Source: Candidatus Aminicenantota bacterium (GTDB taxonomy: Bacteria > Acidobacteriota > Aminicenantia > Aminicenantales > Aminicenantaceae). Taken from it: 10,210 nt of DNA. The stretch covers positions 1-10,210 of the forward strand of contig JAUWJP010000037.1 of the NCBI GenBank assembly GCA_030607635.1. Direction: 5' to 3'. The position numbers and the translations under genes were made by a program. The notes beneath the pieces were generated by a model. It did not search any database. It was given only the letters and a program-made list of their open reading frames with translations, and was not told the origin of the DNA. Numbering within the stretch: position 1 is the first letter of the stretch; every line of letters begins with the position of its first letter. Below are positions 5,738-10,210 of the stretch, one piece after another.

Positions 5738-5887
5738 CTTTCTTTTCAACAACTTGCGTAATTCCCTTCCCCGGTAAAATGACAGGTGTGCCCAAAACTA
5801 TGCCCAAATTGGGCCCAGGTCATCTAATGTCTGAAAGAACTGCTTATAAGACGAGAGATTAACGACTAATTGAACTGTGAGGACTCA
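5738..5887. other. Possible att-site relic downstream of tRNA-Val
   Basis: Fifty bases past the tRNA lie two direct repeats TGCCCAAA (5789-5796 and 5801-5808, 12 bases apart). The second forms a dyad CCCAA-A-TTGGG with what follows, and TGGGCCCA overlaps it. On the minus strand the repeats fall in a short frame starting at 5820 (MTWAQFGHSFGHTC). Closely spaced repeats in the last codons of an integrase next to a tRNA are a common arrangement of integrated elements, and a parallel one is seen at 9634-9651 in this window. No integrase sequence is recognisable here, so this is at most a scar. The rest of the stretch shows nothing. Confidence 0.3.
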
Positions 5888-6379
5888 TTAGTCCTGTCTT
5901 CGACTGCTTTCTCTTCTTACCCATTCCTTGATCCGCTCTTTATGTATGTCGTAATCCTCAATAAGTTCATCGACAGTATTTTGAATAGTTATGATAGCTC
6001 CTTTGTGCCTCACACCATAATCCCGACTCCATTCACTGGAATCAAGTGATCGTATGAATCGCTTCAACTCTTGAGCTGAGACCTGGAGTTCATCAAGCAT
6101 TTCTTGTCTGTCCCTGGATGAGTATTCCAGGACAAGCACAGCATTCACCTTGCTATAATCCTCTCCGGGATCAATGTCATAAAAAGGAAGTTCTCCTCTC
6201 CTTATTTGATTGCTCCCTTCTATGATGTAGCGGTTCCAGCCAATCAAATGAGCCACGACGTCTCTCGGAGACCAATGATTAAGTCTCTTGAGGAATAACT
6301 CTTCATTTAGAGAAGCCACGCAATGTACAAAATCTTCGATGCTTTGGTCAAATTTGGCAATTTGCGTTTCGATTTTCAT
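5888..6379 (-). CDS. DinB-like four-helix protein (ClbS/DfsB or related family)
   Basis: The 163-residue product is mostly helical. WSPRDVVAHLIGWNRYI (36-52) is the hallmark of the DinB / ClbS-DfsB / mycothiol-dependent isomerase superfamily, small four-helix bundles that often bind a divalent metal through three histidines. His44 is one expected ligand. Near the C-terminus YDIHKERIKEW gives His146, but a third histidine four residues before it is absent (Glu141/Asp142), so metal binding is uncertain. ClbS-like members protect against DNA-damaging metabolites; others are thiol-dependent enzymes. No choice is possible from sequence alone. I chose ATG 6379, with GGAG at 6388-6391, over GTG 6388, which overlaps that ribosome binding site. 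The gene stands alone between the tRNA scar and an A+T-rich spacer. Confidence 0.75.
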   Translation of the reverse strand: MKIETQIAKFDQSIEDFVHCVASLNEELFLKRLNHWSPRDVVAHLIGWNRYIIEGSNQIRRGELPFYDIDPGEDYSKVNAVLVLEYSSRDRQEMLDELQVSAQELKRFIRSLDSSEWSRDYGVRHKGAIITIQNTVDELIEDYDIHKERIKEWVRRESSRRQD

Positions 6380-6518
6380 TATAGACACTCCAATACAAAA
6401 GGCCTATGGTTCCCGATTAGAGAACGATGCAATATCCTATCAATGTTCATATTACATTGCAATAATCATGTCTGAGAGTTTATATTGCCGTCAGATTTTG
6501 TAGAACGAATAGTTTAAT

Positions 6519-6537
6519 ATATTGCTTAAAGCAATAT
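6519..6537. repeat. 19-bp near-perfect palindrome
   Basis: ATATTGCTT (6519-6527), a single central A, then AAGCAATAT (6529-6537) form a perfect inverted repeat with nine paired bases. There is no T-run on either side beyond the general A+T richness. An odd-centred palindrome of this size suits a dimeric regulator's operator, or the tip of a decayed mobile element. It lies about 140 bases upstream of the DinB-like gene start. Confidence 0.5.
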
Positions 6538-6721
6538 TCATAGACTTTCTATATGTTTCATATTTATTCTGCATATTGGAGAGCAGGTTATTTCCCGCTG
6601 AAAGGCTCAAGGAGGGATTACTAAAGATGAAAATAGCAAAAAACAACAAAAATTCAGAATTCAGCAAGATGAGATAAGACATAAAATGGAAAGCCTTCAA
6701 AATGCAAAGTGAAAGTAGTCC

Positions 6722-6751
6722 CCCTATATGACTGGTTTCGACACTATAGGG
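6722..6751. repeat. 7-bp inverted repeat with 16-base loop
   Basis: CCCTATA (6722-6728) and TATAGGG (6745-6751) are perfect complements around TGACTGGTTTCGACAC. This could be a hairpin or paired insertion-element ends, but no transposase is nearby. A T-run typical of an intrinsic terminator is missing. Confidence 0.35.
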
Positions 6752-6845
6752 ATTATTTGGAATTGGATTTAAAAGGGCTAAAATGTCTTATCTTTGAAGT
6801 CACAATATGAAATGGCGTGAAATAATTAATTTAACGCTGCTTTGT

Positions 6846-6943
6846 TCAATTGCCCTTCAACCCAGCCAGCCTCTTCCTCGCATCATCCACCTCTGCTATC
6901 TCAGGAACAGCGTCCCTCCTGAGGAGAGTAATTTCTCCTGTTG
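6846..6943 (-). pseudogene. C-terminal remnant of an unidentified gene directly behind the kinase
   Basis: Just past the kinase stop, another minus-strand frame reads TGEITLLRRDAVPEIAEVDD then ARKRLAGLKGN and stops at 6846-6848. It is closed upstream by TGA inside the last kinase codons and has no start of its own. The segment has ordinary protein-like composition and helix-forming character, unlike the A+T-rich spacer beside it. It may be the tail of a gene whose front was replaced when the kinase segment arrived. I do not recognise the family. The call rests on appearance only. Confidence 0.3.
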
Positions 6944-9322
6944 CTATTCCTTCTCATCCACCGGAAGGTTCATACGGCGTAGAAGGTCCTGAAACCTGGG
7001 GTCGGGGCGAATGTCATCGTATATCGGAAGACAGCTGAGGTACGGCGACACCGGATCATGGACCTCGAAACCTTTCTCCAGCCACTCGATGGCCTTGTCC
7101 TTCTCTCCGGCCGCGAGGTAAAAGTTTCCGATATCGTTCGGCAGACTGAAAGCCTCGGGAAGGCGGGCGATCAGGGACTCCGCCCCGCGCTTCATCGCCT
7201 CGGCGTATCCTCCATGCGCATAACCCTCTTCGAGCGCGGCTTCGAGTCTGGGATCCTGGTATATGGCGACCATAAAGGCCTTGATGGCCTCGAAGGCCTC
7301 CTCCTCCATCCCCTTCTTTTCATGCATGATCATCCAGAGGGTGAACCCGACGATGGGATGGTCCGGGTGGATCCGCTGGGCTTCACGGGCTACCGCAATT
7401 GCCTCGTCGTATCGGTGTTGCGTATAGAGAACTTGCGCATGCCAACTTTGGACCAACGGATTGAATGGGTCGAGCACGGCGGCCTTTTCGCTGTGGACCC
7501 GGGCCTCTTCGACATGCCCCGTGATCGCCAGGAAATGCGCGTAGAGCCCCTGCGCGCCGGCCACATTGGGATTGAGCTCAAGCGTGCGCCGCCAGGATTC
7601 CCCGGCACCGTCCCAATCCCAGTCGATATAGGTCCTGACCGAAGCCAGCACGTGGTGGGCATCGGCGGAATTCGCGTCGAGCTCGAGCGCCCGCAGGGCC
7701 GCGGCCTTGGCCTTCGGTCCCGCCTCCCCGGGCGACGTGATGCCGGCCTGGTTGCGAAAGACCCAGATCCAGGCCCGACCGACGTAGGCTGGTGCGAACG
7801 AGGGATCCTTCTCCAGGGCCAGGTCGAAGTGCTTTTCGGCTGTGTCAAAATCCCCCGGGGTCACTTTCATACAATGGAACATACCCCTGAGATAGGCTTC
7901 GTGAGCTTCGGGGTCGACGGGACGGACCTTGGCCAGCTCGTCTTTCTCGGAGGGAAGCAGCTTAATCGACAGCGCCTTGGCCACGCTCTCCGCCACTTCA
8001 CTCTGCATGGCCAGGATACCCGAGAACTCCCGCTTGTAGCTGTCCGCCCAGAGCTGGGTCTGGTCGGCGACCTGAATCAAGACCGTATTTACCCGGACGA
8101 GGTTCGCCTCCCGCAGAGTGCTGCCTTCCAGGACATAGTTCACCCCCAGTTCCTGGCCGATCTGATCCACCGGAGTGTCGCCTTTCTTGTAGCGCATCAC
8201 CGAGGCCCGGGCGATGACGCTCAGGCTCTCCGGGTGGAGGCGGCCCAGTTCTGTGATCATCTCCTGGGTCAGGCCGTCGCTCAGGTATTCCTGGTCCGGG
8301 TCGCCGCTGAGGTTGGCGAACGGCAGAACGGCCAGCTTGATGGCCCGGGCCGGCCTGGCCTTGAGCGGTTTGAGGCCTTCGGCCACGGCTTCGAGGTCCT
8401 CCGCAAACTCCTCCATGGTCGGATACCGGGCGGACGGTTTCTTGGCAAGGGCCTGGAAGATGACTTCTTCCAGCCCAGAAGGCGCGTCGGGTTTGGCCTT
8501 TCTCAGGGACGCCGGCTCCCGGTGAAGGATGGCGTGGATCACGGCCTGGTCGTGATCCCCCTTGAAGGGAAGCTCGCCCGTCAGCATCTCATAGAGGACG
8601 ACCCCGAGCGACCATATATCTGTCCGGCCGTCGACCTGCTCCCCCTTCGCCTGCTCGGGCGACATGTAGGCGATCGTGCCGAGCGTTGTCCGGCTCCTCG
8701 TCAGCGCCAGCCCGCTACGGACCTTGGCCAGTCCGAAGTCCATAACCTTGACCCGGCCCCTAGGCGTTACCATGATGTTAGCGCTCTTGACATCGCGGTG
8801 GGCGATTCCTTTGCTGTGGGCCTCCCCGAGGCCCGACGCGACCTGGATCGAGATGGCCAGGGCCTCTTCCGTGGTCAGATCTTTTTTCCGGATCCTGTCC
8901 CGGAGGGTTTCGCCCTCGACATATTCCATAGCGATAAAGGGCCGGTCCTCGCCCTCTCCGATCTCATGGACGACGCAGATATTCGGATGGGAGAGGGCTG
9001 CGGCCGCCTGGGCCTCGCGCGTGAACCGCTCGTGAAACTCCGGGATATGGGTCAGCTCTGGCGGCAGGAACTTGAGCGCCACGGTTCTTCTAAGCTTAGC
9101 ATCCTCGGCCTTATAAACAACCCCCATTCCCCCACGGCCCAGCTCTTCGATGATCGTGTATCTTCCTGCAACAGTGCTTCCTTTCTGCAGGCTTTCCTTT
9201 GGGGTGATCAAGGTTTTGGTCACCGATATCTCTCCAGTGGATTTTAAAGGTGTGGTACATTTACCACAATAGATAGTATCATCCGGATTCTCATGGTGAC
9301 ATTTAGGACATTTGATTGCCAT
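6944..9322 (-). CDS. Zinc-ribbon Ser/Thr protein kinase with TolB-like domain and TPR repeats
   Basis: The product (792 residues) is a Hanks-type kinase of the PknB class, probably cytoplasmic since no membrane helix is seen. Order: zinc ribbon (Cys5, Cys8, Cys19, Cys22); kinase domain about 54-315 with GRGGMGVVY (62-70), Lys84 in VALKF, HRDVKSAN (Asp177, Asn182), DFG (Asp195) and SPE (221-223); a TolB-like/cyclase-associated domain about 328-455 (KLAVLPFANLSGDPDQEYLS); then TPR-like repeats from about 473 to 755. All catalytic residues are present, and HRD marks an activation-loop-regulated kinase. Substrates are unknown; the TPR region probably recruits partners. ATG 9322 has AAGGGG (9329-9334) six bases upstream. 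From about 9180 to 6944 the gene is far richer in G+C than its neighbours, while its first ~45 codons are not, suggesting a fusion or transfer. Confidence 0.92.
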   Translation of the reverse strand: MAIKCPKCHHENPDDTIYCGKCTTPLKSTGEISVTKTLITPKESLQKGSTVAGRYTIIEELGRGGMGVVYKAEDAKLRRTVALKFLPPELTHIPEFHERFTREAQAAAALSHPNICVVHEIGEGEDRPFIAMEYVEGETLRDRIRKKDLTTEEALAISIQVASGLGEAHSKGIAHRDVKSANIMVTPRGRVKVMDFGLAKVRSGLALTRSRTTLGTIAYMSPEQAKGEQVDGRTDIWSLGVVLYEMLTGELPFKGDHDQAVIHAILHREPASLRKAKPDAPSGLEEVIFQALAKKPSARYPTMEEFAEDLEAVAEGLKPLKARPARAIKLAVLPFANLSGDPDQEYLSDGLTQEMITELGRLHPESLSVIARASVMRYKKGDTPVDQIGQELGVNYVLEGSTLREANLVRVNTVLIQVADQTQLWADSYKREFSGILAMQSEVAESVAKALSIKLLPSEKDELAKVRPVDPEAHEAYLRGMFHCMKVTPGDFDTAEKHFDLALEKDPSFAPAYVGRAWIWVFRNQAGITSPGEAGPKAKAAALRALELDANSADAHHVLASVRTYIDWDWDGAGESWRRTLELNPNVAGAQGLYAHFLAITGHVEEARVHSEKAAVLDPFNPLVQSWHAQVLYTQHRYDEAIAVAREAQRIHPDHPIVGFTLWMIMHEKKGMEEEAFEAIKAFMVAIYQDPRLEAALEEGYAHGGYAEAMKRGAESLIARLPEAFSLPNDIGNFYLAAGEKDKAIEWLEKGFEVHDPVSPYLSCLPIYDDIRPDPRFQDLLRRMNLPVDEKE

Positions 9323-9392
9323 TGCTGACCCCTTGTTTACACATGTTTGGTAGGCAAAATGTTATCAAGGAGTCAGGGAGGAGTCAATTGTA

Positions 9393-9420
9393 ATTTTATA
9401 TAGACCTCTCCCCATGTCAC
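9393..9420 (-). promoter_or_regulatory. Possible promoter of the kinase gene
   Basis: On the minus strand GTGACA (9420-9415), one change from TTGACA, is followed after 16 bases by TAAAAT (9398-9393), with TATAAA overlapping it. The start would be about 65 bases upstream of ATG 9322. The -35 box overlaps one of the TGTCACAC repeats, so a protein bound there could block it. Confidence 0.35.
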
Positions 9421-9433
9421 ACAGGTGTCACAC
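9415..9433. repeat. Direct repeat TGTCACAC x2, 11-bp spacing (left of tRNA remnant)
   Basis: TGTCACAC occurs at 9415-9422 and 9426-9433, exactly 11 bases apart, which is one helical turn. The core TGTCAC recurs at 9635-9640 and 9646-9651, again 11 bases apart, on the other side of the tRNA-fMet fragment. Paired repeats flanking a tRNA att core resemble integrase arm-type binding sites. Confidence 0.5.
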
Positions 9434-9527
9434 GAAATGCTTAAATTTGCTCGCTAATGCGTACGGTTGCTTAAATGGAAGGCGGCGAAAATGCTGATAA
9501 TTTCCAGGGATAAACAGAGAAACAAGA

Positions 9528-9577
9528 TGGTAGCGGGGGCTGGATTTGAACCAGCGACCTCCGGGTTATGAGCCCGG
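9528..9577 (-). repeat. 3' fragment of an initiator tRNA-Met gene (integration site duplicate, att)
   Basis: Read on the minus strand, the 50 bases start with the anticodon stem CCGGG, loop CTCATAA (anticodon CAT) and CCCGG, then the variable loop, the T arm GCTGG-TTCAAAT-CCAGC, the acceptor 3' strand CCCCGCT, discriminator A and CCA. Three consecutive G-C pairs next to the anticodon loop are the initiator tRNA hallmark. The D arm and 5' acceptor strand are missing: upstream sequence (AAATGTCCTT) cannot form them. A fragment from the anticodon stem to CCA, next to a tyrosine integrase, is the usual end mark of an element inserted in a tRNA gene. The intact copy should lie at the other end, outside the window. 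It is not a functional tRNA. Confidence 0.85.
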
Positions 9578-9633
9578 AAGGACATTTTTCTAATTGACTG
9601 AAAAGCCATAACTTACAAGCTTTCCTTTGAAAT

Positions 9634-9651
9634 TTGTCACCATTTTGTCAC
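9634..9651. repeat. Direct repeat TTGTCAC x2, 11-bp spacing (inside the integrase tail)
   Basis: TTGTCAC occurs at 9634-9640 and 9645-9651, 11 bases apart, within the last codons of the integrase remnant (they encode part of CDKMVTNFK). The core TGTCAC and spacing match the pair at 9415-9433. Arm-type integrase sites are often embedded in the 3' end of int next to att. Confidence 0.5.
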
Positions 9652-9919
9652 AGCCCAATCCCCTATCCAGATCCAAAAGTGAGACGGCAGCGGTCATTAG
9701 ATTGGCGTTCGAGATGGTGTAGGCCTGTGTTGTTTTGACCGACGTGTGGCTGAGGAGCTGTTGCACTGTCACGATGTCTGCACCAGTTTCCAGCAAGCGA
9801 GAGGCAAAGGTTCTTCGCAGATCCAGGAGATTGAGGTTATTAATCCTGGCCTTTTCACAAGCCCGGTTGAAAGTTTTCCGGATGCAGACATAGGCTTTCC
9901 CGGTTTTGGGATTCCGGAA

Positions 9920-9941
9920 CACAAGCCCGTCACAAGCCCGT
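9920..9941. repeat. 11-bp perfect tandem duplication in the integrase remnant
   Basis: CACAAGCCCGT occupies 9920-9930 and again 9931-9941. Eleven is not a multiple of three, so the duplication shifts the integrase frame. With one copy removed, the flanking frames join into a continuous integrase-like sequence. Perfect identity points to a recent slippage event. Confidence 0.85.
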
Positions 9942-10025
9942 CATTTTTACCGCTACTGGCCCCTTCTACCCCTGTTAGGCTCCCCTTCTTCCCGACGAGT
10001 GCCCTGGCGTTTTCCCTGAAGCATC

Positions 10026-10210
10026 TCACTCGCTGGAGTGCCTGTTTTTTTCATCCCTCTCAAGTTCTTTTCTCAGAATAGGAGGCAATGAATGACCTGC
10101 TTCTTCTGCCCTTTTGAGTTTTGTCTTTTCTTCTTCGGTGAGAGTAGGAGGGGGGCGGTTTTCTCTTTCTTTTGTAAGAATAACTTTACTACTGTTTCTT
10201 TTGTATGTCG
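10026..10210 (-). CDS. C-terminal part of an unidentified charged protein (runs off the window)
   Basis: The last 60 codons of a minus-strand gene enter from the right edge and stop at 10026-10028. The sequence is hydrophilic and rich in Lys, Glu and Arg (TLTEEEKTKLKRAEEAGHSL, then PPILRKELERDEKNRHSSE), and most likely helical. I recognise no family. A GTG at 10029 overlaps the stop (GTGA) and opens the frame that leads, before the duplication, into the integrase remnant. This could be a real start of a truncated integrase or coincidence. Since the gene lies on the element side of the tRNA-fMet fragment, it is probably accessory DNA. The frame is open throughout, but coding status rests on only 185 bases. 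Confidence 0.4.
   Translation of the reverse strand, partial: TYKRNSSKVILTKERENRPPPTLTEEEKTKLKRAEEAGHSLPPILRKELERDEKNRHSSE

Larger units (their letters stand above)
6380..6845. other. A+T-rich spacer without a supported gene
   Basis: This stretch of about 465 bases is strongly A+T-rich (21 G or C in the 60 bases of 6541-6600). It holds two inverted repeats (6519-6537 and 6722-6751). A 69-codon minus-strand frame at 6491-6700 has no ribosome binding site and no family motif. Its MKAFHFMSYLILLNSE start is merely hydrophobic, as A+T-rich sequence often is. I do not call it a gene. No promoter for the DinB-like gene was convincing. Confidence 0.6.
9590..9957 (-). pseudogene. int: Tyrosine recombinase (phage/ICE-type integrase), truncated and frameshifted
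   Basis: The C-terminal catalytic part of a tyrosine integrase is clear: FRNPKTGKAY, then DLRRTFASRLLETGADI, VQQLLSHTSVKTTQAYT. The second catalytic Arg (LRRTF), the late His (LLSH) and the Tyr nucleophile (QAYT) are present. The usual His before DLR is Leu. Everything N-terminal is missing, including the first catalytic Arg and the arm- and core-binding domains, about 250 residues in full-length relatives. An 11-bp tandem duplication at 9920-9941 also breaks the frame. Removing one copy restores SSGKNDGLV joined to FRNPKTG. The GTG at 9922 leaves a 110-codon open frame, but it cannot be an active recombinase. Its 3' end lies 12 bases from the tRNA-fMet fragment and contains the repeats at 9634-9651. 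The element it served extends to the right. Confidence 0.8.

Noticed and set aside
5656..5862. A 68-codon plus-strand frame through the tRNA
   Set aside because: It is a translation of the tRNA-Val gene and its flank (SSGVERYLHTVEVAGSNPAS is a familiar tRNA artefact).
5880..5895. AGGACT-CATT-AGTCCT hairpin at the end of the DinB-like gene as a terminator
   Set aside because: The stem has only six pairs, includes the stop codon and is followed by no T-run on either strand.
6491..6700. A 69-codon minus-strand hydrophobic frame
   Set aside because: It has no ribosome binding site, no motif and only A+T-driven composition.
7058..9247. A 729-codon plus-strand open frame across the kinase gene
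   Set aside because: It is antisense to a kinase with all catalytic motifs, has no family features, and arises because G+C-rich coding DNA has few stops on the opposite strand.
9528..9577. A functional tRNA-Met on the minus strand
   Set aside because: The D arm and 5' acceptor strand are absent; only the anticodon stem to CCA remains.

Overview
The window looks like chromosomal DNA from a Gram-negative-type (diderm) bacterium of moderate to low G+C. The diderm inference rests on an LptB-type ATPase for lipopolysaccharide export. A zinc-ribbon / Ser-Thr kinase / TolB-like / TPR protein resembles multidomain kinases that are abundant in Acidobacteriota and Candidatus Aminicenantes. That placement is a guess from domain style, not from a phylogenetic marker.

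Left part (1-3995): the 5' end of a SAM-dependent methyltransferase gene leaves on the minus strand. It is followed by the decayed remains of a retropepsin-like aspartyl protease gene and a small cluster of palindromic 20-bp repeats. A near-consensus sigma70-type promoter then opens a tight plus-strand run: rpsU (TTG start), lipA, a calcineurin-like phosphoesterase, an MGMT/Ogt-type DNA repair methyltransferase and lptB. The last four genes overlap or sit within about 10 bases of each other, so they are probably cotranscribed. They serve unrelated housekeeping tasks: translation, lipoate synthesis, phosphoester hydrolysis, alkylation repair and LPS export.

Middle (3992-5737): a convergent minus-strand gene encodes an unusual protein with an N-terminal zinc ribbon, about 400 Glu/Lys-rich residues and a shortened C-terminal RDD-like membrane domain. 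Its stop shares the palindrome TTAA with the stop of lptB. Its promoter lies so close to the start codon that the mRNA may be leaderless. Divergent from it is an intact tRNA-Val(CAC) with its own promoter.

Right part (5738-10210): this looks like accessory DNA between recombination scars. Just after tRNA-Val are short direct repeats and a dyad of the kind found at integrase att sites. Then come a DinB-like gene, an A+T-rich spacer with palindromes, a C-terminal gene remnant, and a very G+C-rich Ser/Thr kinase gene whose first ~45 codons are A+T-rich like the surroundings. Next is the 3' part of an initiator tRNA-Met gene (anticodon stem to CCA), abutting a decayed tyrosine integrase. This is the classic geometry of one end of an element integrated in tRNA-fMet, with the element extending rightwards out of the window. 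Paired TGTCAC motifs spaced exactly 11 bp occur on both sides of the tRNA fragment. The integrase has lost its N-terminal part and carries an 11-bp tandem duplication that shifts its frame. A final unidentified minus-strand reading frame runs off the right edge.

No CRISPR array, complete transposase gene, toxin-antitoxin pair or recognisable defence system was seen.
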